64,000 bases of DNA from NCBI RefSeq assembly GCF_025961225.1, contig NZ_JAOQNG010000001.1, positions 1,724,501 to 1,788,500 on the forward strand, read 5' to 3'. The stretch comes from Azospirillum canadense (GTDB taxonomy: Bacteria > Pseudomonadota > Alphaproteobacteria > Azospirillales > Azospirillaceae). Position 1 is the stretch's first letter. Each line of letters starts with the position of its first letter. Both the position numbers and the translations under genes were made by a program. Positions 15,565 to 23,852 of this stretch are shown here, piece by piece. Under the pieces are notes generated by a model that saw only the letters and a list, made by a program, of their open reading frames with translations, had not been told where the DNA came from and did not search any database.

Positions 15565-16344
15565 ATGAACGCGCCCGAACTCCCGAACGCCGTCCGCCCA
15601 AATGCCCTTGCGCCTGCCCCGCTGTCGGTGACGGTGACCGGCGCACGGCTGACCTATGGCGGGACGGAGCTGTTCGCCGATCTTTCCCTGACTGTCGAGG
15701 CGGGGGTCACCACCGGACTCCTGGGGCCGAGCGGAGTCGGCAAGACCACGCTGCTGCGCATGGTCGCCGGCCTCGCCGATCCGGAGCCGCCGACGGTCAT
15801 CGAGGCGCGCGACGGCGCCCCGCTGCACGGCCGCGTCGCCTACATGGCGCAGCAGGACCTGCTGCTTCCCTGGCTGACGGTGCTCGACAACGTCCTGCTC
15901 GGCGCGCGGCTGCGGCATGAGCGGCGGTCGCCCGACCTTGTCGCCCGCGCCCGCGCGCTGCTGGAACAAGTCGGGCTCGCGGGACGAGAAACGGACCGGC
16001 CCGCGACGTTGTCCGGTGGGCAGCGGCAGCGCGTCGCCATCGCGCGCACGCTGATGGAGGACAAGCCGTTGGTCCTGATGGACGAGCCCTTCTCCGCGCT
16101 CGACGCGCTGACCCGCCTGCGCCTCCAGGACGTGGCGGCGTCGGCGCTGGCCGGGCGCACGGTGCTGATGATCACCCACGACCCGCTGGAGGCGCTGCGG
16201 CTCGGCCACCGCATCCACGTGATGACCGGCCGGCCGGCCACGGTCGGACCGGCGCTGGAACCTCCCGGCCGGATACCCCGTGCCGTGGACGATCCGGCGC
16301 TTCTGGCCTTGCAGGCGGAGTTGCTGCGGAGGCTGGCGGGATGA
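15565..16344 (+). CDS. thiZ: Thiamine-precursor (HMP) ABC transporter ATP-binding protein
   Basis: The 259-residue ATPase has Walker A (LGPSGVGKTTLLRM), Q-loop (YMAQQDLLLPWLTV), signature TLSGGQRQRVAIARTL, Walker B (PLVLMDEPFSALDAL) and H-loop (VLMITHDPLEAL). The sequence alone says nitrate/taurine/HMP-type importer; the TPP riboswitch directly upstream makes a thiamine-precursor role, as in the ThiXYZ system, the best reading. The ATG at 15565 lies 4 nt after the aptamer. It overlaps thiX by 4 bp. Confidence 0.88.
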   Translation: MNAPELPNAVRPNALAPAPLSVTVTGARLTYGGTELFADLSLTVEAGVTTGLLGPSGVGKTTLLRMVAGLADPEPPTVIEARDGAPLHGRVAYMAQQDLLLPWLTVLDNVLLGARLRHERRSPDLVARARALLEQVGLAGRETDRPATLSGGQRQRVAIARTLMEDKPLVLMDEPFSALDALTRLRLQDVAASALAGRTVLMITHDPLEALRLGHRIHVMTGRPATVGPALEPPGRIPRAVDDPALLALQAELLRRLAG

Positions 16345-17102
16345 GGGTGGTCCGCGCGCTGATCACCGCCGCGGTGCTGCTGGCGCTGTGGCAGGGCGTC
16401 GTGTCGCTCACCGGTGTGCCGCGCTACATCCTGCCCGGGCCGCTGGCCGTCGCCGACGCGCTGCAACGGCAGGCGCCGCTGCTGGTGCAGCACGGGGCGA
16501 CGACGCTGACCGAGATCCTGCTGGGCCTCGTCCTCGGCGTCGCGCTGGGCGGGGCAAGCGCCCTGACGCTGGCGAGCTTCCGCACGGCGCGGCGCTGGCT
16601 GATGCCGTTGCTGGTCGTCAGCCAGGCGATCCCGGTCTTCGCGCTGGCGCCGCTGCTGGTGCTGTGGCTCGGCTACGGCATGGCGTCGAAGGTCGCCATG
16701 GCGGTGCTGGTCATCTTCTTCCCCGTCACCACCGCCCTGTTCGACGGGCTGCGCCGGACGGAGCCCGGCTGGCTGGATCTGGCGCGGACCATGGGCGCCT
16801 CGCGCCGGTCGGTGCTGTGGCACATCCGCCTTCCGGCAGCATTGCCCGCCTTCGGGTCCGGCCTGCGCGTCGCCGCCGCCGTGGCACCGATCGGCGCGGT
16901 GATCGGGGAGTGGGTCGGCTCCTCCTCCGGCCTCGGCTACCTGATGCTGCATGCCAACGCCCGCATGCAGATTGACCTGCTGTTCGCGGCGCTGGCGGTG
17001 CTGGGCGTCTTCGCGGTGGCGCTCTACGCCGCGGTCGACGCGCTGATCCGCCGGGCCCTGCCCTGGCAACCCGACACGCACCCTACTGAGGAAAAGGACT
17101 GA
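16341..17102 (+). CDS. thiX: Thiamine-precursor (HMP) ABC transporter permease
   Basis: The 253-residue inner-membrane protein has about six hydrophobic helices and a BPD-type EAA loop (LDLARTMGASRRSVLWHIRL, about 145-165) that contacts the ATPase. It belongs to the SsuC/TauC/ThiX group. Its start overlaps the thiZ stop (ATGA), and thiY begins 4 bp after its own stop. Riboswitch control of the operon supports pyrimidine-precursor uptake; sequence alone would not separate this from sulfonate or taurine permeases. Confidence 0.87.
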   Translation: MRVVRALITAAVLLALWQGVVSLTGVPRYILPGPLAVADALQRQAPLLVQHGATTLTEILLGLVLGVALGGASALTLASFRTARRWLMPLLVVSQAIPVFALAPLLVLWLGYGMASKVAMAVLVIFFPVTTALFDGLRRTEPGWLDLARTMGASRRSVLWHIRLPAALPAFGSGLRVAAAVAPIGAVIGEWVGSSSGLGYLMLHANARMQIDLLFAALAVLGVFAVALYAAVDALIRRALPWQPDTHPTEEKD

Positions 17103-17106
17103 CTTC

Positions 17107-18051
17107 ATGAAACGGACATTCGCGGCGGCGGCGCTCGCCGCCGGCCTTCTGACCGCACTTCCGGCCGCGGCGCAGGACAAGTTGACCGTGCTTCTGGACT
17201 GGTTCGTGAACCCCGACCACGCGCCGCTGGTGGTTGCGCAGGAAAAGGGCTTCTTCAAGGACGCCGGGCTGGACGTCACGCTGACCGCCCCCGCCGACCC
17301 CAACGACCCGCCGAAGCTGGTCGCCGCCGGGCAGGCCGACCTTGCCATATCCTACCAGCCGCAGCTGCAGATCCAGGTCGGCGAGGGGCTGCCGCTGGTG
17401 CGCGTCGGAACGCTGGTCTCCACGCCGCTGAACTCGGTCGTCGTGCTGCGGGACGGGCCGGTCAAGACGATCAAGGACCTGAAGGGCCGCAAGGTCGGCT
17501 TCTCGGTCGGCGGGTTCGAGGACGCGCTGCTCGGCGCCATGCTGGAGAAGCACGGGCTGACCCTGAAGGACGTGGAACTGGTGAACGTCAACTTCTCCCT
17601 CTCCCCGGCGTTGCTGGCGGGTCAGGTCGACGCGGTGGTCGGTGCCTTCCGGAACTTCGAGCTGAACCAGATGGACATCGAGCGGCATCCCGGCCGCGCC
17701 TTTTTCCCGGAGGAGGAGGGCGTGCCGGCCTACGACGAGCTGGTCATCGTCGCCAACAAGGACAAGGTGGCCGGCGATGGCCGCATCAAGCGCTTCCTTG
17801 ATGCGGTGGAGCGCGCGACCTTCTATATCCTGAACCATCCGGAGGAGGCGCAGGCCGCCTTCATCAAGGACCGGCCGGAGCTGAACGACGACCTGAACCG
17901 CCGCGCCTGGGCGGACACGCTGCCGCGCTTCTCGCACAGCCCGGCGGCGCTGGACGCAACCCGCTACACCCGCTTTGCCGAGTTCCTGAAGGCGCGCGGG
18001 CTGATCAAGGCCGTGGAACCGGTGGAGCGGTATGCGGTGGTGGTGAAGTAG
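17107..18051 (+). CDS. thiY: Thiamine-precursor (HMP)-binding periplasmic protein
   Basis: The 314-residue protein has a signal peptide (MKRTFAAAALAAGLLTALPA, cleavage after AQ near 22) and an NMT1/THI5-like binding domain. The first strand block reads LLDWFVNPDHAPLVVAQEKG with FFKDAGLDVTL after it, as in ThiY proteins that bind formylaminopyrimidine-type HMP precursors. It is the last gene of the riboswitch-controlled operon, followed 16 bp later by a REP-like hairpin. The substrate is inferred from family and riboswitch. Confidence 0.9.
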   Translation: MKRTFAAAALAAGLLTALPAAAQDKLTVLLDWFVNPDHAPLVVAQEKGFFKDAGLDVTLTAPADPNDPPKLVAAGQADLAISYQPQLQIQVGEGLPLVRVGTLVSTPLNSVVVLRDGPVKTIKDLKGRKVGFSVGGFEDALLGAMLEKHGLTLKDVELVNVNFSLSPALLAGQVDAVVGAFRNFELNQMDIERHPGRAFFPEEEGVPAYDELVIVANKDKVAGDGRIKRFLDAVERATFYILNHPEEAQAAFIKDRPELNDDLNRRAWADTLPRFSHSPAALDATRYTRFAEFLKARGLIKAVEPVERYAVVVK

Positions 18052-18067
18052 GGAGCGCACTCAAAAT

Positions 18068-18096
18068 CCCCTCTCCCTGCTCCGCAGGGAGAGGGG
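18068..18096. repeat. REP-like GC hairpin after thiY
   Basis: A perfect 13-bp stem CCCCTCTCCCTGC / GCAGGGAGAGGGG has a 3-nt loop. The same CCCTCTCC...GGAGAGGG core recurs at 35202-35228 and, less perfectly, near 20965-20989. No T-run follows, so it is more likely a dispersed palindrome that also protects the 3' end of the thi transcript than a true intrinsic terminator. Confidence 0.6.
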
Positions 18097-18203
18097 GCTT
18101 ACGCCAGCCCGTTGCCATTCGGCCTTGTTGGACGTTACCTATGTTCCTCAGGGGAGCGCCTACGGATTGTGGGCGAACGAAGCCGGAAACAACGGGTGGG
18201 GAC

Positions 18204-19028
18204 ATGCCGATCAAGACCATTCTCCTTCACATGGCCAACGATGACCGGCACGGCGCGCGCCTACAGGCGGCGGTCGGGCTCGCGGAGCGCTTCGGCGCCT
18301 TCGTCGAGGTGCTGTATGTGGCCACACCCGTGTCCATGCCCGCCGCGGTCACCGGCCGCGCCGCCTCCTACGGCTACATCGCCGAGGCGACGGCCATCGC
18401 GCATGAGAAGGCGGAGCAGATCGAGCAGGAGGTGCGGCAGGCGCTGAAGGACTGCTCCTACTCCTGGGCTGTGGTCGAAGGCGACCATGTGGAGCTGCTG
18501 GCGGAGCGGGCCACCTACGCCGACCTCGCCATCGTCACGCAGAGCCAGGGCGACAGCTTGGACGACCGCGTGGTGCTGCACGTGCCCGACCGGCTGCCGT
18601 TGGAGACGCCCTGCCCGACCCTGGTCCTGCCCCACGCCTTCGCGCCGGACGCGGCCATCGGGCGCCACGTCGTGATCGCCTGGAAGAACACGCGCGAGGC
18701 CGGGCGCGCCGTGCGCAACGCCATGCCCTTCCTCCAGGCGGCGGAGAAGGTCACGGTGCTGACCATCGACCCGCCGGGCCACACGCTCGACAGCGGCCGC
18801 GACCTGATGGTCTGGCTGGAGCGGCACGGCGTGCGCAGCCATCATCAGGCCAACATCCACCAGGGCGGCGATGTGGGCGAGGTCATCCTGACCTGCGCCC
18901 GCGATGTGGACGCCGACCTGCTGGTGATGGGCGCCTATGGGCACTCCCGCCTGCGGGAGATGGTGCTGGGCGGCGCCACGCGCACGGTGCTGGGCGAACT
19001 CGCCCTGCCCGCGCTGATGTCTCATTGA
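18204..19028 (+). CDS. Universal stress protein with two Usp domains
   Basis: The 274-residue protein has tandem Usp domains. The first begins IKTILLHMANDDRHGARLQA and ends near 145. The second starts HVVIAWKNTREAGRAVRNAM and carries the nucleotide-binding signature LLVMGAYGHSRLREMVLGGATR (G-x2-G-x9-G type, about 245-265). The N-terminal domain lacks that glycine motif, so only the second domain is expected to bind ATP. The ATG at 18204 has GGGTGGGG upstream; the frame is open earlier but without Usp similarity. It is monocistronic and convergent with livM. The role is stress survival; no specific trigger is visible. Confidence 0.88.
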   Translation: MPIKTILLHMANDDRHGARLQAAVGLAERFGAFVEVLYVATPVSMPAAVTGRAASYGYIAEATAIAHEKAEQIEQEVRQALKDCSYSWAVVEGDHVELLAERATYADLAIVTQSQGDSLDDRVVLHVPDRLPLETPCPTLVLPHAFAPDAAIGRHVVIAWKNTREAGRAVRNAMPFLQAAEKVTVLTIDPPGHTLDSGRDLMVWLERHGVRSHHQANIHQGGDVGEVILTCARDVDADLLVMGAYGHSRLREMVLGGATRTVLGELALPALMSH

Positions 19029-19044
19029 TGGGTGTGAAGCGCCG

Positions 19045-20019
19045 TTACCCGCGGCGCTTCATACGGGCGGCGATCTCGCCGACGATGCCGCGACGGAAGA
19101 CCAGCACGCAAACCACGAAGATCGCGCCAATGACCACCGGGACCGGGAGATTGGTGGCGGCCAGATAGTTCTCCAGCGTGACGACCAGAGTCGCGCCGAT
19201 CACCGGGCCGAGCAGCGTGCCCAGGCCCCCCAGCAGGGTCATCAGCACCACCTCGCCCGACATCTGCCACTGCACGTCGGTCAGGGTCGCCAACTGGAAG
19301 ACGATCGCCTTGGTGCCGCCGGCGAGGCCGGCGAGGCTCGCTGACAGGACGAAGGCCAGCAGCTTGTACTGGTCGGTGCGGTAACCGAGCGAGATGGCGC
19401 GCGGCTCGTTCTCGCGGATCGCTTTCAGCACCTGCCCGAAGGGCGAGTTCACCGTGCGCCAGATGACCAGGAAGCCGAACAGGAACACCACCAGCACGGT
19501 GTAGTACATGGTCAGCGGCTGGCTGAGGTCGAAGACGCCGAACAGGGTGCCGCGCGGCACCGCCTGGATGCCGTCCTCGCCATGGGTGAAGGGCAACTGC
19601 AGTGCCATGAAATAGACCATCTGCGACAGCGCCAGCGTGATCATGGCAAAGTAGATGCCCTGGCGCCGGATCGCCAGCAGCCCGAAGACCAGCCCCAGCG
19701 CTGCGGAGAACAGGGCACCGAGCAGAATCCCGACCTCCGGCGGCAGGCCCCAGACCTTCACTGTGTGGGCGGTGATGTAGGCCGCCCCGCCGAAGAAGGC
19801 GGCGTGGCCGAAGGACAGCAGGCCGGCGAAGCCGATCAGCAGGTTGAAGGCGCAGGCAAACAGCGCGAAGCACAGCACCTTCATCAGGAACACGGGGTAC
19901 AGCAGGAACGGCGCGCCCAGCAGCACCAAAAGCAGCACGCCCATGGCGAGCAGGCCGGGCGTGGCCGGGCCGGTGGCGGACGCGGTTTCGCGGCTGACGG
20001 CGTGGGTGTCGGTGGCCAT
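19045..20019 (-). CDS. livM: Branched-chain amino-acid type ABC permease LivM
   Basis: The 324-residue inner-membrane permease is of the LivM family, with about ten hydrophobic segments. The conserved blocks are NLLIGFAGLLSFGHAAFFGG (about 60-80), ENEPRAISLGYRTDQYKLLA and the C-terminal LLGGLGTLLGPVIGA. It pairs with LivH, whose stop is 3 bp upstream, to form the translocation path. It is the last gene of the livG-F-J-H-M operon. The family carries leucine, isoleucine and valine, but also amides or urea-like solutes; the exact substrate is open. Confidence 0.92.
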   Translation of the reverse strand: MATDTHAVSRETASATGPATPGLLAMGVLLLVLLGAPFLLYPVFLMKVLCFALFACAFNLLIGFAGLLSFGHAAFFGGAAYITAHTVKVWGLPPEVGILLGALFSAALGLVFGLLAIRRQGIYFAMITLALSQMVYFMALQLPFTHGEDGIQAVPRGTLFGVFDLSQPLTMYYTVLVVFLFGFLVIWRTVNSPFGQVLKAIRENEPRAISLGYRTDQYKLLAFVLSASLAGLAGGTKAIVFQLATLTDVQWQMSGEVVLMTLLGGLGTLLGPVIGATLVVTLENYLAATNLPVPVVIGAIFVVCVLVFRRGIVGEIAARMKRRG

Positions 20020-20022
20020 GCT

Positions 20023-20910
20023 TTACCTCTCCCGCCCGAACAGGCCGGCGGGCTTGATCATCAGCACCACGGCCATGATGACGAACACCACAATGTTGGA
20101 CGCCTCGGGGTAGAAGACCTTCGTTAGGCCCTCCAGCAGCCCGAGGCCGTATCCGGTCAGCACGGCGCCGAGGATGGAGCCCATGCCGCCGATCACGACC
20201 ACCGCGAACACGACGATGATCAGGTTGGAGCCCATCAGGGGGCTGACCTGGTAGATGGGGGCCGCCAGCACGCCGGCGAGCCCGGCCAGCGCCACGCCGA
20301 ACCCGTAGGTCAACGTGACCATGCGCGGCACGTTGATGCCGAAGGCCTGGACCAGCACCGGATTCTCGGTGGCTGCGCGGAGATAGGCGCCGAGTTGCGT
20401 CCGCTCGATCGCGTACCACGTGGCAAGGCAGACGACCAGTGACGCCGCGACCACCCAGCCGCGGTAGTTGGGCAGGAACATGAAGCCCAGGTTCTGGCCG
20501 CCGGTCAGTTCCCGCGGGATCGGATAGGGTTGGCCCGACACGCCGTAGAGGTGGCGGAACAGACCCTCGATCATCAGGGCAATGCCGAAGGTCAGCAGCA
20601 GGCCGTAGAGGTGGTCGAGCTTGTAGAGCCGGCTGAGCAGCGACTTCTCCAGCAGCACGCCGACGGCGCCCACGGCCAGCGGCGCCAGAAGAAGCGCCCA
20701 CCAATAGCCGATTCCGACCTGCGTCATCAGCAGCCAGGCGAAGAAGGCGCCCAGCATGTACAGCGCGCCGTGGGCGAAGTTGATGACGTTCAACATGCCG
20801 AAGATGACCGCCAGCCCGAGGCTGAGCAGCGCGTAAAAGGATCCGTTGATCAGCCCCAGCAGAAGCTGACCGAACAGCGCCTGGGGCGGGATGCCGAAGA
20901 TGGTGGGCAT
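20023..20910 (-). CDS. livH: Branched-chain amino-acid type ABC permease LivH
   Basis: The 295-residue inner-membrane protein has the LivH signature near the N-terminus (LLGLINGSFYALLSLGLAVI, then FGMLNVINFAHGALYMLGAF) and a C-terminal glycine-rich block (VIGGMGSILGAVLTGYGLGL). It forms a heterodimer with LivM. The binding-protein gene ends 91 bp upstream; that gap contains a GC-rich hairpin near 20965-20989 that may reduce read-through from the highly expressed binding-protein gene. Confidence 0.92.
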   Translation of the reverse strand: MPTIFGIPPQALFGQLLLGLINGSFYALLSLGLAVIFGMLNVINFAHGALYMLGAFFAWLLMTQVGIGYWWALLLAPLAVGAVGVLLEKSLLSRLYKLDHLYGLLLTFGIALMIEGLFRHLYGVSGQPYPIPRELTGGQNLGFMFLPNYRGWVVAASLVVCLATWYAIERTQLGAYLRAATENPVLVQAFGINVPRMVTLTYGFGVALAGLAGVLAAPIYQVSPLMGSNLIIVVFAVVVIGGMGSILGAVLTGYGLGLLEGLTKVFYPEASNIVVFVIMAVVLMIKPAGLFGRER

Positions 20911-21001
20911 GGCTGGCCTCCCTGGCTCGCGCTATAGCCTCTCCCTTATGAAGGATGCCGCCCCTCCCCGCAGAGCGGGAGAGGGACGGCCGGGTGACGG
21001 G

Positions 21002-22219
21002 TTACTGGCTGGCGATCTTGCAGCCGCTCTCCGCGACGGTGGCGAAGGCCTCGTCGCCGGGGATGGTGCGGATGATCTGGTAATAGTCCCACGGGCCCTT
21101 CGATTCGGAAGGCTTCTTCACGCGGGCCAGGTACATGTCGTGGACCATGCGGCCGTTGGCGAGGATCTTGCCGTTCTTGGCGAACATGTCGTTCACCGGC
21201 ATGGTCTTCATCTTCGCCGCGACCGTCGGGCCGTCGTCGGTGCCTGCCGCTTCGACCGCCTTCAGGTAATGGCGGACGGCGGAGTAGCTGCCGGCCTGGA
21301 CCATGGTCGGCATCTTGCCGGTCTTCTCCATGAACTTCTTCGACCAGGCGCGCTTCTCGTCGTCCATGTCCCAGTAGAATCCGGTGGTCAGCACCAGATC
21401 CTGCGCGACCTGAAGGCCGAGCGCGTGGACGTCCGACAGGAAGATCAGCAGGCCGGCGAGCTTCTGCTGGCCGCTCTGCGTCAGGCCGAACTCGGACGCC
21501 TGCTTGATGGAGGTGATGGTGTCGCCGCCGGCGTTGGCCAGCCCGATGACCTGCGCGCCCGACGACTGGGCCTGGAGCAGGAAGGAGGAGAAGTCCGCCG
21601 TGTTCAGCGGCGCGCGGACCGCGCCCTTGATGGTGCCGCCGGCCTTCTTCACCTCGGCCGAGGTGTCAGCCTCCAGCTGGTGGCCGAAGGCGTAGTCGGC
21701 GGTGATGAAGAACCAGCTCTTGCCGCCTTCCTGCACCATGGCGCGGCCGGTGCCGACGGCCAGCGCGTGGGTGTCGTAGGCCCAGTGGAAGCCGGTGGGC
21801 GAGCAGGCGCTGCCGGTCAGGCTCGACGTCGCGGGGCCTTCCATCAGGAAGATCGTCTTCTTCTCGCGCGTAACCTCCTGCACCGCAAGCGCGACGCCGG
21901 AATTCGGCACGTCGACGATGACGTCCACGTTGTCGCGGTCGATCCACTGGCGCGCGAGGTTGGAGCCGATGTCCGGCTTGTTCTGGTGGTCGGCGGCGAT
22001 CACCTCGATCGGTTTGCCGAGCACCTTGCCGCCCATCTCCTCCACCGCCATCTTGACGGCGACGACGGAGCCCTCGCCGCCGAGGTCGGCGTACAGGCCG
22101 GAGCGGTCGTTCAGCACGCCGATCTTCACGACGTCGCCGGACACCTTGCCCTGCTGGGCCTGCGCCGTGCCGACCGAAAGAGCCGCGAGCGCCGCGCCGA
22201 CGAGCAGTTGTTTCACCAT
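21002..22219 (-). CDS. Branched-chain amino-acid type periplasmic binding protein
   Basis: The 405-residue protein has a signal peptide (MVKQLLVGAALAALSVGTAQ, cleavage after AQA) and a periplasmic-binding-protein type I fold. The domain opens VKIGVLNDRSGLYADLGGEG, then VIAADHQNKPDIGSNLARQW and WFFITADYAFGHQLE. It delivers ligand to LivHM. The ATG at 22219 follows GGGGAG by 7 nt; an ATG five codons upstream overlaps that ribosome site and is less likely. The ligand (Leu/Ile/Val, an amide or an aromatic acid) cannot be fixed from sequence. Confidence 0.9.
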   Translation of the reverse strand: MVKQLLVGAALAALSVGTAQAQQGKVSGDVVKIGVLNDRSGLYADLGGEGSVVAVKMAVEEMGGKVLGKPIEVIAADHQNKPDIGSNLARQWIDRDNVDVIVDVPNSGVALAVQEVTREKKTIFLMEGPATSSLTGSACSPTGFHWAYDTHALAVGTGRAMVQEGGKSWFFITADYAFGHQLEADTSAEVKKAGGTIKGAVRAPLNTADFSSFLLQAQSSGAQVIGLANAGGDTITSIKQASEFGLTQSGQQKLAGLLIFLSDVHALGLQVAQDLVLTTGFYWDMDDEKRAWSKKFMEKTGKMPTMVQAGSYSAVRHYLKAVEAAGTDDGPTVAAKMKTMPVNDMFAKNGKILANGRMVHDMYLARVKKPSESKGPWDYYQIIRTIPGDEAFATVAESGCKIASQ

Positions 22220-22280
22220 TCTTGTTCTCCCCATTCGTTGATTATGTCTCGTCCGTTGAGTGTGGACGTCGATTTCACCA

Positions 22281-23003
22281 TCAGACCCCAAGGTATTCGT
22301 GGAGTTTCTCCATGTTCTGGGCGAGCTGGTCGTTGGGAATCATGTCCACGACCTGCCCTTCCTCCATCACGTAGTGACGGTCCGCGATCGTGGCGGCAAA
22401 GCGGAAGTTCTGCTCCACCAGCAGGATCGTGAAGCCGCGCTGCTTCAGCTTGCGCACGGCGACTCCGATCTGCTCGATGATCACGGGCGCCAGTCCTTCG
22501 GTCGGCTCATCGAGAAGGATCAGGTTGGCGCCGGTGCGCAGGATGCGGGCGATGGCGAGCATCTGCTGCTCGCCGCCGGAAAGCCGCGTGCCCTGGGTGG
22601 AGCCGCGGCCCTGGAGATTCGGGAACAGCTCGTAGATCTGCGGGACGGTCATGCCGCCCTCCTTCACCACGGGCGGCAGAGTCAGGTTCTCGTCCACCGA
22701 CAGGCTGGCGAAGATGCCGCGCTCCTCCGGCACATAGCCGATGCCGAGGCGGGGGATTTTGTGCGGCGCCATGCCGATCAGCGGCTGCCCCTGGAACTTG
22801 ATCGATCCCGTGCGCTTGCCCACGATCCCCATGATGGAGCGCATCGTGGTCGTCTTGCCGGCGCCGTTGCGGCCCAGCAGCGTCACCACCTCCCCCTGCC
22901 GCACCTCCAGGCTGACGCCGTGCAGGACATGGCTTTCGCCGTAGAAGGCGTGAAGGTCGTCGACCTCCAGCATGGCGGTGCGGCTGTGCGAGGCATCAGG
23001 CAT
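22281..23003 (-). CDS. livF: Branched-chain amino-acid type ABC ATPase LivF
   Basis: The 240-residue ATPase has Walker A (LLGRNGAGKTTTMRSI), the LivF-typical GYVPEERGIFASLSVDENL, signature RLSGGEQQMLAIARIL and Walker B (LILLDEPTEGLAPVI). The LSGGEQQ signature with QQMLAIAR marks LivF rather than LivG. Its start overlaps the livG 3' end by 8 bp, indicating translational coupling. It works as a heterodimer with LivG on the cytoplasmic face of LivHM. Confidence 0.93.
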   Translation of the reverse strand: MPDASHSRTAMLEVDDLHAFYGESHVLHGVSLEVRQGEVVTLLGRNGAGKTTTMRSIMGIVGKRTGSIKFQGQPLIGMAPHKIPRLGIGYVPEERGIFASLSVDENLTLPPVVKEGGMTVPQIYELFPNLQGRGSTQGTRLSGGEQQMLAIARILRTGANLILLDEPTEGLAPVIIEQIGVAVRKLKQRGFTILLVEQNFRFAATIADRHYVMEEGQVVDMIPNDQLAQNMEKLHEYLGV

Positions 23004-23751
23004 GGCCGGTCCCCATGTAGGCTTCGCGAACCCGCGGGTGGCGGGACACCTCGGCGTAGGGCCCTTCGGCCAGGATCTCGCCGCGGGCCAGCACGGTGAT
23101 CCAGTCCGACAGGTCGGAGACGACGGACAGGTTGTGCTCCACCATCAGGATGGTCCGGTTGGCCGAGACGCGCTTGATCAGCGCCGCGATTCGCCCGATG
23201 TCCTCGTGCCCCATGCCGGCCATCGGCTCGTCGAGCAGCATCATCTCCGGCTCCAGCGCCAGGGTCGTCGCGATCTCCAGCGCGCGCTTGCGCCCGTAGG
23301 GAAGCTCCGCCGCCGGAAGCTGGGCGTAGACGGCCAAGCCAACATCCTCCAGCAGCTCATAGGCGCGGCCGTTCAGCCGGTTCAGCACCGATTCGGACGT
23401 CCAGAAGCGGAAGGAGTTGCCGAGCGGCCGTTGCAGCGCGACCCGGACATTCTCCAGCACCGTCAGATGCGGAAACACCGCCGAGATCTGGAAGGAGCGG
23501 ATGATTCCCATCCGCGCGACGTCCGCCGGCTTCACCGCCGTGATGTCCGTCCCGTTGAACAGGATTTGCCCGGTGCTGGGTTGGAGGAATTTGGTCAGAA
23601 GGTTGAAAACGGTGGTCTTGCCGGCCCCGTTCGGACCGATGAGCGCGTGGATCGACCCGCGTTGGACGCGCAGGCTGACGTCGCGGACCGCGACGAAGCC
23701 GCGGAACTCCTTGGTCAGGCCACGCGTCTCCAGAATGACGTCACCCGACAT
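22996..23751 (-). CDS. livG: Branched-chain amino-acid type ABC ATPase LivG
   Basis: The 251-residue ATPase has Walker A (LIGPNGAGKTTVFNLL), the LivG-typical GIIRSFQISAVFPHLTVLEN, the signature region AELPYGRKRALEIATTLALE and Walker B (MMLLDEPMAGMGHEDI). The C-terminal extension EGPYAEVSRHPRVREAYMG is a LivG trait. It is the first gene of the minus-strand operon livG-F-J-H-M; its promoter must lie between 23752 and the antiporter gene stop at 23853. The order with both ATPases first is less common than binding protein first. Confidence 0.93.
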   Translation of the reverse strand: MSGDVILETRGLTKEFRGFVAVRDVSLRVQRGSIHALIGPNGAGKTTVFNLLTKFLQPSTGQILFNGTDITAVKPADVARMGIIRSFQISAVFPHLTVLENVRVALQRPLGNSFRFWTSESVLNRLNGRAYELLEDVGLAVYAQLPAAELPYGRKRALEIATTLALEPEMMLLDEPMAGMGHEDIGRIAALIKRVSANRTILMVEHNLSVVSDLSDWITVLARGEILAEGPYAEVSRHPRVREAYMGTGHA

Positions 23752-23852
23752 GTCCTCCCCGTTCCCTTATATGCGGCGCTCCTGGCGGGGCCGCTTGTTG
23801 TTGGTTCCGGATCACAGATGATTTGTGACGCTGATAGCTTACGGAAAGAACA

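Noticed and set aside
19022-20704. Open frame of 560 codons on the minus strand
   Set aside because: It is out of frame with livM and livH, which carry clear permease motifs; composition is Arg/Ala/Gly-rich and not protein-like.
20891-22432. Open frame of 513 codons on the plus strand
   Set aside because: It is antisense to the liv binding-protein gene and livF, rich in Arg/His/Asp/Gly repeats as expected for a GC-rich shadow frame, with no domain.
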